Below the pieces are notes generated by a model that was given only the letters and a program-made list of their open reading frames with translations, was not told where the DNA came from and did no database searches. Positions 25,859 to 35,071 of a stretch of 64,000 nt of DNA are shown piece after piece. Both the position numbers and the translations under genes were made by a program. Each line of letters begins with the position of its first letter. The first letter of the stretch is position 1. The DNA comes from Legionella lytica (GTDB lineage Bacteria; Pseudomonadota; Gammaproteobacteria; Legionellales; Legionellaceae): contig NZ_CP071528.1 of assembly GCF_023921225.1 (NCBI RefSeq), positions 1-64,000 of the forward strand, given 5' to 3'.

Positions 25859-28180
25859 TTAATTCTCGCGAATAGGTAATTGTTCCTTAAGTCTGTTTTT
25901 CGCAAATTTTGGGAAAAAAGGTCCTAGTTTTTTAAGAAAATCATAGGCCATAAAGATCGCCCCAAGAGCAAAAACAATATCACCTGGTAATCGCAGCCAT
26001 TGCCACAATAAAGTTGTGTTATAAAACTCAAGACTTCGTGAATGAGCAAAACCATTCTCATACACATCCATCAATTGTGCCCAGCCTATGGGGAAGAAAT
26101 TTAGTGTGATCCATAAGAGCAAGCCAATATTGTATAGCCAAAATGCCCAAGTCCCTAAACGATCACTCCAAGGTAGGCGATCTCCTGCCGCGTATCGTAA
26201 GCAAAAATAAACTAAACCAAGCCCTAATAACCCAAAGGCTCCAAATAAAGCAGTATGAGCATGGTTTAAGGTTAAGAATGTTCCATGTTCATAATAATTC
26301 ACTAATGGGGCATTAAGTGTTCCTCCGCCGAAAACGCCGGCACCGACGAAGTTCCAAAATGAAGCCCCTAAAATATACATAAATGCTAAGTTATAGGCGA
26401 AAGAACCTTGCCGCTTAATTAATATTCGTTGTTCAATTGCATCAATAATCAGCAAAACTAAGGGCAATACTTCAATGAACGAAAACATGGAACCAAGAGG
26501 TACCCATATATCCGGTGTACCAGTCCAATACCAGTGATGTCCGGTACCAATCACTCCGCCTAAAAAGACAAGAATGGTTTCAAAATACATAGTTCGTTCA
26601 GCAAGGGCTCGAGATACCAAACCTGTTCCCATCAACAGATAGGCTGTAGCACATGCCGCGAAAAACTCAAATGACTGCTCTACCCATAAATGTACTACCC
26701 ACCAACGCCAAAAATCGGTAATGGTGAAGGATTTCTCAATTCCAGTTAATGGAATCATTCCAAAGCAATATAATACAGCAACATTTAGAGTGCTTGCCCA
26801 AAAAAGGTGTTCTAATCGGATTTTTCCAGTCCAAAATTGCCGTGTAGCCGTTTTTAATTCGTTCCACGTAGGCCACATGCCACGAAACACAATAAAACTC
26901 CACAGGAAAAGCCCCACACAAAAGGCGATTTGCCATAGCCGACCAAGTTGTAAATAAGATAAGCCCTGATTTCCAATCCAAAACCAAGATTGATTCACAT
27001 AGCCCATGATCCCTATATAATTACCAACTATTGCCCCACCAACGATAAGTAGAGTGACCCAAAATAGTAAATCGACAAGAAAGCCTTGATGCTTTGCTTC
27101 TTTTTTGCTGATGATTGGTGATAAAAATATGGCGCCACTAATCCAAGAAAGAGCAATCCACACGATTGGCGTTTGAATATGTACATCGCGCAAGAAATTA
27201 AAAGGTAAATAATCGTTAATGCGAATTCCATAAAAACCAGTACGTTCCGTGTAATAGTGTGCCAAAATTGCCCCCACACCAATCTGTAGCAAAAATACAG
27301 CCGCCACCACAAGGAAATATTGCCCTGTTTTACGCTGGCTTGGCGTAAGGGGAGAAAAATTCATAAATATTGGTGTTCTTAGCGCGTGATCAGGGGAGCT
27401 AAGGTAACGGTGATAAATGTAAAGTACGGCTCCAAAGCCCAAAAATACAAAGCAAAACGAGATCCAGGTCCAGTAAAAAGTATGGGTTGTTGGCGTATTT
27501 CCCATGGTAGGCTCATAAGGCCAATTGTTGGTATACGAGCTATTTTTGCCAGGTCGATGTGCTATTGTGGTCAAGGACGAATAAATCAGAAAATCAGCGG
27601 TTTGTAAGGCACTTTGAGAATCCAGACTATAAGCCATTGTCCAACCAATTTCTGGATTATGAGTTAACAGGCTTTGTGCGATTTCATTTCTTAACTGCAA
27701 AATTGCATCGGTCACCGGTTGCGATAAAATGGATGTGGGTTGGCTTAAATTTGTTTGTTGTAAGTCCCGTTGCATGGCTTTACGTACTACATATTGGTCA
27801 CCTTCAGACAGGTTTGCAAAGGGTTTAGTAAATTGTTTCTGGGCCATTTTGTCTTCAACAATACGCCCCAAACGTACTAAGTACTTAGCGGTATAATCCT
27901 CTCCAAAAGAAGACCCCATTCCATAAAGACTGCCATAATCCATTAAGTCCGCGCGCTGAAAACCTGCTTTACCAGCAACGATATCATCTGCGGTCATTAC
28001 TACTTGTCCAGTAGGTGATTGAAATTGTTGCGGCAGCGGTGGGGCGAGCTGGTAGGTTTTATAAGTACCCCAAATCAAAACAATAAAACATAAAATTGCG
28101 GTGACTAAAAGAATCCACTTCAGTACATTGGAAACTTTATCTGTACTTTCCATAACTGTATCTTGGGTTGTATTAACCAT
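25859..28180 (-). CDS. norB: Quinol-dependent nitric oxide reductase (qNOR)
   Basis: 773 residues, the length of single-subunit qNOR. An N-terminal TM plus a periplasmic domain (about residues 40-220) precede a 12-TM haem-copper-like core. Haem/FeB ligands are visible: HLWVEQSFEFF, GTGHHWYWTGTPDIW and LNHAHTALFGAFG, each with the expected His. It reduces NO to N2O with electrons from quinol, giving protection against host or environmental NO. No denitrification genes are nearby, which fits a detoxifying role. The promoter region 28181-28300 shows TTGACA with weakly matching -10 options; no clear NorR or NsrR site. Confidence 0.95.
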   Translation of the reverse strand: MVNTTQDTVMESTDKVSNVLKWILLVTAILCFIVLIWGTYKTYQLAPPLPQQFQSPTGQVVMTADDIVAGKAGFQRADLMDYGSLYGMGSSFGEDYTAKYLVRLGRIVEDKMAQKQFTKPFANLSEGDQYVVRKAMQRDLQQTNLSQPTSILSQPVTDAILQLRNEIAQSLLTHNPEIGWTMAYSLDSQSALQTADFLIYSSLTTIAHRPGKNSSYTNNWPYEPTMGNTPTTHTFYWTWISFCFVFLGFGAVLYIYHRYLSSPDHALRTPIFMNFSPLTPSQRKTGQYFLVVAAVFLLQIGVGAILAHYYTERTGFYGIRINDYLPFNFLRDVHIQTPIVWIALSWISGAIFLSPIISKKEAKHQGFLVDLLFWVTLLIVGGAIVGNYIGIMGYVNQSWFWIGNQGLSYLQLGRLWQIAFCVGLFLWSFIVFRGMWPTWNELKTATRQFWTGKIRLEHLFWASTLNVAVLYCFGMIPLTGIEKSFTITDFWRWWVVHLWVEQSFEFFAACATAYLLMGTGLVSRALAERTMYFETILVFLGGVIGTGHHWYWTGTPDIWVPLGSMFSFIEVLPLVLLIIDAIEQRILIKRQGSFAYNLAFMYILGASFWNFVGAGVFGGGTLNAPLVNYYEHGTFLTLNHAHTALFGAFGLLGLGLVYFCLRYAAGDRLPWSDRLGTWAFWLYNIGLLLWITLNFFPIGWAQLMDVYENGFAHSRSLEFYNTTLLWQWLRLPGDIVFALGAIFMAYDFLKKLGPFFPKFAKNRLKEQLPIREN

Positions 28181-28568
28181 CCTACACTATCCTTATGTGT
28201 TTGATTATATTGGTTTGTTAAGGGCCAATACCCATCTGTTGGTCTAGCCTAATAAAATAATGTCAACTTGAAAAGTATTTTTTTGATTTATAAGTTTTTC
28301 TTGCCAAATAATTCGGTTTTTATATGCCCCATATAAGTTGCTAAGCAATGCCCCTGGAACCATCTTGCTGCTTACGTCCGGAGGTTCGTTAGACACGTGG
28401 TTAAGGTTTTTAGGGGTGTTTTTTGCCCCATTTGCTGTTGGACTTTATTTTATTTGAATAAGATTTTATATCTCTTCCCAGTGATAGTTTCTCTTGCTAT
28501 TGTGATCATGTTTTTTCAACAAGATGAACACATAGGAATTTTTAAGGATAAATACATAAGGATATAAA
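28181..28568. other. Divergent promoter region norB / glutamine-synthetase-like operon
   Basis: 388 bp without a gene. The norB side contains TTGACA at 28259-28264 (minus strand). The operon side is AT-rich just before the ATG at 28569, which follows AAGGATATAAA. No riboswitch recognised. Confidence 0.5.
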
Positions 28569-29939
28569 ATGCTCAATCCACGTGAAGTGAAGACTGCAGA
28601 AGACGCAAAACGCATCGTTGAAGAGAGGCAATTAAGCCATGTCAAAGTGGGGATTTTTGATATCGATGGAGTGATGCTTGGCAAGTATATGAGTCGCAAT
28701 AAGTTTTTTTCCGCTTTGGATAATGGTTTTGCATTTTGTGATGTGGTTCTGGGTTGGGATATAAAAGATCAGCTTTATGATAATGTTAATTATACGGGCT
28801 GGCATACGGGATATCCCGATGCCAATGTACGTATTATTCCTTCCAGTTGTCGTGAGTTAGTTGTTGAGGAGAATCAGTTATTATTTCTGGCCGAGTTTTC
28901 TGAAAAGGCTGAGGCGATTTGCCCTCGAGCCGTATTAAGACGTGTCCTTGAAAAAGCAAAGAATATGGGCTTTGATGTTTATGCCGCACTGGAATATGAA
29001 TTTTTCGTTTTTGATGAAACTTCTGAAAGTGTGCGGGCTAAAGGTTTTCGTAATTTAAAAACAATTACTCCAGATAATTTTGGTTATTCCATTTTACGTA
29101 ATACGGTCCATGCGGAATTTTATCATCAAATTTTACACATGAGTGAGGCAATGGATTTTCCTATCGAAGGATTGCATACGGAAACAGGGCCTGGAGTCAT
29201 TGAGGCAGCAATTGCAGTCGACTCGGCAATGAATGCTGGCGATAAGGCGGCACTATTTAAAACCTTTATGAAAATATTGGCCCAGCGTAACCAAAAAATG
29301 GCTACATTCATGGCGAAGTGGTCTATGGATTGTCCGGGGCAAAGTGGGCATATTCATCTTTCCCTCAAGCACTTGGAAGGTGGATCTGCATTTTATGACC
29401 CCGCAAATGCTTACAACATGAGTCGAATTCAACGTCATTTCTTGGCTGGTCAACAAGTGTTAATGCCGGAATTGTTAGCGATGTTCTCACCGACAATAAA
29501 TAGTTATTCACGTTTGATCCCAGGCTATTGGGCACCTACGGATGCCACTTGGGGGGTAGAAAACCGAACCACGGCGTTGCGCGTAATTCCTGGTAACGAA
29601 AAATCTCAACGTATTGAATATCGTTTGGGTTCTGCCGATGCAAACCCTTATCTTGCTTTAGCTGCAGCAATCGGTTCAGGTTTGTATGGAATTGAGCAGG
29701 AATTGGAGCCTCGAGCAGAAATTAAAGGAAATTCGTATGCACAAGCTCATGATAAAGAATTGGCTTTGCCTCGAACTTTATGGGATGCCGCACAAAATCT
29801 TAAAGCATCACGAGCAGCGCATGCTTTATTTGGCCCTGATTTCGTAGCTCATTTTGCAGCAAGCAGGGAATGGGAAGAACGCGAATTCAGAAGACATATT
29901 ACGGACTGGGAATTAGATCGTTATTTTGAAATTATTTAG
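28569..29939 (+). CDS. Glutamine-synthetase-family gamma-glutamyl-amine ligase
   Basis: 456 residues of the GS fold: the catalytic half contains EYEFFVFDE, GLHTETGPGVIEAAI, GHIHLSL and WGVENRTTALRVI. It groups by feel with PuuA, IpuC and GlnA4-type ligases, which couple glutamate to an amine rather than to ammonia. It heads a tight operon with an aldehyde dehydrogenase, an Fe-alcohol dehydrogenase and a class I amidotransferase (gaps of 8, 4 and 7 bp). That gene set fits a gamma-glutamylated route for an amino-alcohol such as ethanolamine. The substrate is inference. Confidence 0.85.
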   Translation: MLNPREVKTAEDAKRIVEERQLSHVKVGIFDIDGVMLGKYMSRNKFFSALDNGFAFCDVVLGWDIKDQLYDNVNYTGWHTGYPDANVRIIPSSCRELVVEENQLLFLAEFSEKAEAICPRAVLRRVLEKAKNMGFDVYAALEYEFFVFDETSESVRAKGFRNLKTITPDNFGYSILRNTVHAEFYHQILHMSEAMDFPIEGLHTETGPGVIEAAIAVDSAMNAGDKAALFKTFMKILAQRNQKMATFMAKWSMDCPGQSGHIHLSLKHLEGGSAFYDPANAYNMSRIQRHFLAGQQVLMPELLAMFSPTINSYSRLIPGYWAPTDATWGVENRTTALRVIPGNEKSQRIEYRLGSADANPYLALAAAIGSGLYGIEQELEPRAEIKGNSYAQAHDKELALPRTLWDAAQNLKASRAAHALFGPDFVAHFAASREWEEREFRRHITDWELDRYFEII

Positions 29940-29947
29940 GGATAAAA

Positions 29948-31336
29948 ATGAAATTTAAAACGTACTCTCCTATTGATAATTCGGTTTATGTAGAACGCTC
30001 CTTTGCAACGCCACAAGAGATTGATTTAGCACTGAAAAAAGCAGAGGCAGCACAAAACTTATGGCGTCGTGCTTCACTTGCAGAACGTGAGGAGTATTGT
30101 CAGGCCGCTGTAGACGTTGTTGTTGCCAATAAGGAAGCGATTGCCTTGGAGTTGAGCTGGCAAATGGGACGACCCATTCGTTATACCCAAGGAGAAATTA
30201 ACGGGTTTGAAGAGCGAGCCAGATACATGATTGCGGCAGCCAAAACAGCTCTAGCTCCTATTGAACTGCCTGAGAAAGAAGGGTTTATTCGTTACATTAA
30301 ACGAGAGCCTTTAGGTATTCATTTGGTAATTTCACCTTGGAACTATCCCTTTCTTACTACAGTGAACTCAATGATTCCCGCAATCATGTCAGGAAATGCC
30401 GTGTTACTGAAAAGTTCGGCGCAAACCCCGTTGGTTGCCGAGCGATTAGCACAAGGCTTTAGTGATGCGCGTTTGCCGGAAGGCGTTTTTCAATATTTGC
30501 ATCTGAATCATGCAGACACAGAGCAATTAATTCATTCTGCGAACATCAATGCAGTTGCTTTCACCGGTTCTGTTGCCGGTGGGGAGATGGTGGAGCGTGC
30601 CGCTGCGGGTCGTTTTATACATATAGGTTTAGAGTTAGGGGGAAAAGATCCGGCCTATGTTCGTGCCGATGCTGATTTGCAACACGCAGTAGAAACGGTT
30701 ATGGATGGTGCTTTTTTTAATTCTGGCCAATCGTGTTGTGGGATTGAGCGTGTTTATGTGCATCAAGATGTTTATGATGAGTTTTTGGCTAAATCAGTGC
30801 AACTCGTAAAGCAGTATCGCTTGGGCCGTTCGGATGATCCAGAAACAACCCTAGGCCCGATGGTACGTGCTGAAGCTGCTGATTTTGTACGTGGACAAAT
30901 CAAAGAGGCAGTAGAGCAGGGGGCAATAGCCCACATAGATAGCCGGGATTTTGCTTTAGACAAACCAGGCTCTGCCTATTTAGCACCACAAATATTAACG
31001 GAAGTGACGCATCAGATGCGGGTGATGAATGAGGAAACATTTGGCCCCTTAGTCGGTATCATGAAGGTAAGGACCGATGACGAAGCAATTGCGTTAATGA
31101 ATGACAGTGATTATGGATTGACCGCCGCGGTGTTTACCCAAGATATTGAAAGAGGCATTGCCATTGGGGAGCAGTTACAGACGGGTACATTTTTCATTAA
31201 CCGTTGCGATTATTTGGATCCCGCTTTGGCGTGGACGGGTGTAAAAAACTCAGGAAGAGGCTGCACTTTGTCTGCTGTAGGTTATGAATCATTAACGCGA
31301 CCTAAGTCATTTCATATTAAAAAAATAGGAATTTAA
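29948..31336 (+). CDS. Aldehyde dehydrogenase
   Basis: 462 residues. NAD(P)-binding and catalytic motifs: ISPWNYPFLT, FTGSVAGGE, LELGGKDPAYV and the active Cys in FFNSGQSCCGIERVYV. Close in style to succinate-semialdehyde and gamma-glutamyl-aldehyde dehydrogenases. AGGGA precedes the ATG, eight bases after the upstream stop. In the proposed pathway it would oxidise the gamma-glutamyl aldehyde to the acid. Confidence 0.92.
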   Translation: MKFKTYSPIDNSVYVERSFATPQEIDLALKKAEAAQNLWRRASLAEREEYCQAAVDVVVANKEAIALELSWQMGRPIRYTQGEINGFEERARYMIAAAKTALAPIELPEKEGFIRYIKREPLGIHLVISPWNYPFLTTVNSMIPAIMSGNAVLLKSSAQTPLVAERLAQGFSDARLPEGVFQYLHLNHADTEQLIHSANINAVAFTGSVAGGEMVERAAAGRFIHIGLELGGKDPAYVRADADLQHAVETVMDGAFFNSGQSCCGIERVYVHQDVYDEFLAKSVQLVKQYRLGRSDDPETTLGPMVRAEAADFVRGQIKEAVEQGAIAHIDSRDFALDKPGSAYLAPQILTEVTHQMRVMNEETFGPLVGIMKVRTDDEAIALMNDSDYGLTAAVFTQDIERGIAIGEQLQTGTFFINRCDYLDPALAWTGVKNSGRGCTLSAVGYESLTRPKSFHIKKIGI

Positions 31337-31340
31337 AACG

Positions 31341-32492
31341 ATGTTGAAAGCTAATTGGAATTACCCAACAAAAATTCGTGTGGGCAGAGGACGGCTAAAT
31401 GAACTGCCTACAGCCTGTGCAGAATTGAGGATGAAGGCCCCATTACTGGTTACTGATCCCGGTTTGGCAAATTCAGTATTGGTAGAAAATACTCTGGCAT
31501 TGATGCAGGAAGCGGGAGTAAAGACTTCCGTTTTTTGTCAGATTAAAGCAAATCCTACTGGTGAGCAGGTTATGGAAGGCGTTGTTGCTTATCGTCAGGG
31601 AGCTCATGATGGCGTGATTGCTTTTGGTGGGGGCTCAGCGCTTGATGCGGCCAAAGCGATTGCGTTAATGGTGGGCCAACAGCATTCTCTATGGGATTTT
31701 GAGGACGTTGGCGATAATTGGCTGCGTGTTAATGTGGACGCAATGGCCCCGGTGATTGCGATACCAACGACGGCGGGCACAGGATCCGAAGTAGGGCGAG
31801 CTTCAGTCATTACTGACACCGAACAGCAAATAAAGAAAATAATTTTTCATCCAAATATGCTGCCTTCTTTAGTCATCCTTGATCCTGAACTCACTGTGGG
31901 TTTACCCAAACCAATTACTGCTGCGACAGGAATGGATGCGTTATCGCATTGTTTAGAGGCTTATTGTGCTCCTGGTTATCATCCCATGGCTGAAGGGATT
32001 GCTTTAGAAGGAATTCGCTTAATTAAAGAGAATTTATTAATTGCTTATAACGAAGGGGCTAATTTAGCCGCGCGAACGAATATGTTAGTTGCATCCTCGA
32101 TGGGGGCAACGGCGTTTCAACGTGGCTTAGGAGCAATGCATGCATTAGCCCATCCTTTAGGTGCCTTATATGACGCCCATCATGGTCGTCTCAATGCTAT
32201 TTTAATGCCTTACGTCTTACAGGCTAATCGTTCTGCGATTGAAGAAAGAATAGAACGCTTGGCTCGTTATTTATCTCTGGATGGTGGGTTCGATGGATTT
32301 TTAGGCTGGGTTATCCAAATGCGTTTGGAGTTAGGAATTGAATCGACCTTAGCAGAAATTGGTATTGATACCTCACAACTAGAACGCCTTGCCACTATGG
32401 CAACGGAAGACGCTGCATCAGGGTCGAATCCTATAATATTTACGCAACAACAATACAAAGATATTCTTTATTCAGCATGTAACGGGCTTTGA
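31341..32492 (+). CDS. Iron-containing alcohol dehydrogenase
   Basis: 383 residues of the group III (Fe-ADH) family. The NAD motif is GGGSALDAAKAIA, with PTTAGTGSEVGRASVI next. Iron ligands are visible in MDALSHCLEAYC and AMHALAHPLGALYDAHHGRLN. Four bases separate it from the upstream stop. It would oxidise the alcohol group of a gamma-glutamylated amino-alcohol, a step that the putrescine (Puu) pathway does not need. Confidence 0.92.
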   Translation: MLKANWNYPTKIRVGRGRLNELPTACAELRMKAPLLVTDPGLANSVLVENTLALMQEAGVKTSVFCQIKANPTGEQVMEGVVAYRQGAHDGVIAFGGGSALDAAKAIALMVGQQHSLWDFEDVGDNWLRVNVDAMAPVIAIPTTAGTGSEVGRASVITDTEQQIKKIIFHPNMLPSLVILDPELTVGLPKPITAATGMDALSHCLEAYCAPGYHPMAEGIALEGIRLIKENLLIAYNEGANLAARTNMLVASSMGATAFQRGLGAMHALAHPLGALYDAHHGRLNAILMPYVLQANRSAIEERIERLARYLSLDGGFDGFLGWVIQMRLELGIESTLAEIGIDTSQLERLATMATEDAASGSNPIIFTQQQYKDILYSACNGL

Positions 32493-32499
32493 GGTATTT

Positions 32500-33216
32500 A
32501 TGAATCTTGGGATTTTAAATTGTGATCGAGTGAATGAAGTATTTGCCCTACATTATGGACAGTATCCTGATATGTTTGCCGCACTGTTTCAATCTATAGC
32601 TCCCAAGATGACATTTACTGTGTTTAATGCAATCGATGGAGAATTGCCAACGGATGTTCATGCCGTAGATGCTTATTTAATTACCGGAAGCAAATACGGT
32701 GTGAATGATGGTTTTTCCTGGATTGCGGCATTGGAAGAGTTTGTACGCATTTTACATGCAACACCCAAAAAAGTGATTGGTATTTGTTTTGGCCATCAAC
32801 TTATTGCCAAGGCTCTGGGGGGAACGGTAATTAAATCACCTAAAGGCTGGGGCATTGGGGTTTTACAGAATCAAATCGTACAGCCTAAAGAATGGATGCA
32901 TCCGGCAAAACCTCATTTCAATTTACTTGCAAGTCATCAAGACCAAGTGGTTACCCTCCCACCTGGAGCACAGCTGTTGGCAAGCAGTGAGTTTTGCCCT
33001 AATAACATGATGCAAATAGGGGAAACAATGTTAAGTCTGCAAGGGCATCCAGAGTTTATTAAAGCTTATGCTAAAGATGTAATGCAATCACGTAAAAATA
33101 TTCTTGAAAAGGAAGTCCTGGAGCAGGGGTTACGTTCTTTAGAGCAAGAGCATGAACATGCATTAATAGCACAATGGTTGTTCCATTTTTTGGAGGGAAA
33201 CTCTGATGGAACGTAG
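32500..33216 (+). CDS. Class I glutamine amidotransferase-like hydrolase
   Basis: 238 residues. The nucleophile elbow is GICFGHQLIAKALGG (Cys), with the His-Glu part in LQGHPEF. GMP-synthase-like in sequence but without a synthase domain. At the end of this operon it would cut the gamma-glutamyl bond and release glutamate, as PuuD does with a different subfamily. GAGG lies before the ATG. A decayed copy of its 3' part follows at 33259-33291. Confidence 0.85.
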   Translation: MNLGILNCDRVNEVFALHYGQYPDMFAALFQSIAPKMTFTVFNAIDGELPTDVHAVDAYLITGSKYGVNDGFSWIAALEEFVRILHATPKKVIGICFGHQLIAKALGGTVIKSPKGWGIGVLQNQIVQPKEWMHPAKPHFNLLASHQDQVVTLPPGAQLLASSEFCPNNMMQIGETMLSLQGHPEFIKAYAKDVMQSRKNILEKEVLEQGLRSLEQEHEHALIAQWLFHFLEGNSDGT

Positions 33217-33258
33217 CAAAGCCCTCAATTAAATTCAAGACAGTTGCTATGTTGTGGA

Positions 33259-33291
33259 AGAGATAATGCAATCGCGTAAAAATATTCCTGA
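33259..33291 (+). repeat. Decayed duplicate of the amidotransferase 3' segment
   Basis: GATAATGCAATCGCGTAAAA onward closely matches 33076-33108 inside the upstream gene; in protein terms MQSRKNILE versus MQSRKNIPE. A short relic of a tandem duplication just after the gene's stop. Confidence 0.55.
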
Positions 33292-33298
33292 ATGGGTG

Positions 33299-33673
33299 TT
33301 ATGGCAAATCTTGAGTAATCATCACTTCAGCAATATCTTTAACTTGCGCGGTGTATCCGTGCGCAGAAATCCTTTTTGGCGTGAGTTCTCCGGACTCCAT
33401 ATCCATGTACAGTGTGCCAACCTCTATAGGTTCGGCAGTATCTGTTGCCACCATAATTACCGCAGCACAAACAGGGGTAATACCACAGCCCAATCTCACC
33501 ATGCGCCAAGCTACTTTTCTTGTAGAGTACGGAAGTGTAGGAAAGGGGGACTCAACCCCTTTGACGACAACATTGGTTTCCCATTGTGTATCATTGTGGG
33601 TGATGTAATGTGTTGGTGTGGCCAAAGCAGTTACCGTAGTGATACTTAGCGCAATGGTTAAAATAGACTTCAT
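33299..33673 (-). CDS. Small exported hypothetical protein
   Basis: 124 residues. MKSILTIALSITTVTALATP is a signal peptide with a cleavage site after ALA. The mature part of about 105 aa has two Cys (GCGITPVC) that could pair. No family recognised. AAGGAACG lies before the ATG. It is convergent with the amidotransferase operon. Confidence 0.65.
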   Translation of the reverse strand: MKSILTIALSITTVTALATPTHYITHNDTQWETNVVVKGVESPFPTLPYSTRKVAWRMVRLGCGITPVCAAVIMVATDTAEPIEVGTLYMDMESGELTPKRISAHGYTAQVKDIAEVMITQDLP

Positions 33674-33807
33674 GAATCGTTCCTTGAAAAATGAATCAGT
33701 TGACAGTGAGAAATTGTATTACACGCAATTTTAGAAAGATACGCTTAATTGATATCTGTCTAAGTCGTAGGGGGATCGATACTATTACGTCAACCCCCAT
33801 GCTGTTT

Positions 33808-35055
33808 TTATTTAAGTAAGGTATTTTCATTTACCTGTTTACAAAATGTTTCTTTGATAAAACCTAAACTTAATAGGAAACCTAATGACACTAAAACAAT
33901 AAGTACAGAAAAGCATTTTTGATAATGCACAATGGGGTTAACGTAATCGGACTTACTTTCGAGTAAGTAACCAATAAATGGGGCGCTGGAGGCGCTATAA
34001 AACATAATAAGTGAGTTATTAAAAGCGAGACCAATCGTAAGATAGCGGGCTTGACAGTATTCGCTGATGATAGCAAAGCCAATACTTTGTCCACTAGCTC
34101 CTAAACCGAGCATAAGAAAGCATCCTATTAATGCGGTCTGCGACAAGGGAAGATAAAGAATTGCGCTAAAGCTCAATAAAACACAAGAAATACTAAATAC
34201 CATAATAGGTTTTCTTTGTTGTGCTTTATCAGATAAATAACCTAAAAAAGGACAGCCTATGGCATAGCCTAGCCACGAAATAGAAATAAGGTAAGCAGAA
34301 AAAATGTGGCTATACCCTTTATGAACTAAAAAAGAAATACCTTCATTTTCTGATAAGTATTCTAGAGTGAAATAAACTAATGCTGAATAAAAACCAATAT
34401 ACCAGACTTGCTTCTGGCGCAGTAAGAGTTGGACATTACTTCGAAGGGTAGAAGGACGTGATAGGATAAAAAAATCTCCTTCACGCCCACGATTTTGCTC
34501 TACAAAATACAGAACGAGACAAGCCAAACCTGCTCCAATACCTGCCAAGATCAGAAATAAGCTACGCCAATTATGAGAGTGACCTGCTAATAGTGAATTT
34601 AGGGGGCCAGCAGCAAGCATTGGACCTATAGTTCCAATAAATTGGGATAAGCCAATAAAAAACGCAATATTTTTTCGCGGCAACCAATCATAGACTGCCA
34701 GCAACAGGCAAACAAAGCCAAAAGAAGAGCCTAGCCCCATGAGAAAGCGATAAAACAAAGCGCTAGTGTATCCCGAGGAAAAAGCAAAACCGAGGGTTGC
34801 CAGAGTACAGATCAACGTGGCGCAAAGTAAAGTTCTTTTGAGTTGAAAACGGTCTGCGATAATACCTACAGGGATTTGCATTAGCCCATAGATTACTTGA
34901 TAAGCGGTGGAACTTATCATCGCAAACTGTACAGCGGATAAGTTGAGCTCATTCATTAAGGGTACTTGAAATATTCCAAGTACCGTTCGTAAAAAAAATT
35001 CATAAAGAAAAAATAAGGCACAGATTAGCCAAATAACAAGGCCTTTAACTGTCAT
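33808..35055 (-). CDS. MFS transporter
   Basis: 415 residues from the ATG at 35055, which has GGAGG seven bases upstream; the frame extends to 35112 without support. Twelve TM helices. The loop 2-3 signature is GIIADRFQLKRTLL and loop 8-9 has LGYLSDKAQQRKPI. Overall similar to the Legionella-type MFS carriers related to Pht amino-acid/phthalate transporters. The start lies 17 bases after the stop of the aspartoacylase-like gene, so the two form an operon. Substrate unknown; an amino-acid derivative is possible from the neighbour. Confidence 0.85.
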   Translation of the reverse strand: MTVKGLVIWLICALFFLYEFFLRTVLGIFQVPLMNELNLSAVQFAMISSTAYQVIYGLMQIPVGIIADRFQLKRTLLCATLICTLATLGFAFSSGYTSALFYRFLMGLGSSFGFVCLLLAVYDWLPRKNIAFFIGLSQFIGTIGPMLAAGPLNSLLAGHSHNWRSLFLILAGIGAGLACLVLYFVEQNRGREGDFFILSRPSTLRSNVQLLLRQKQVWYIGFYSALVYFTLEYLSENEGISFLVHKGYSHIFSAYLISISWLGYAIGCPFLGYLSDKAQQRKPIMVFSISCVLLSFSAILYLPLSQTALIGCFLMLGLGASGQSIGFAIISEYCQARYLTIGLAFNNSLIMFYSASSAPFIGYLLESKSDYVNPIVHYQKCFSVLIVLVSLGFLLSLGFIKETFCKQVNENTLLK

Positions 35056-35071
35056 GGAGTATCCTCCGGAT

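Noticed and set aside
28181..28330. NsrR or FNR site upstream of norB
   Set aside because: AAGTATTTTTTTGATTTATAAG has a vague dyad but does not fit either consensus well enough.
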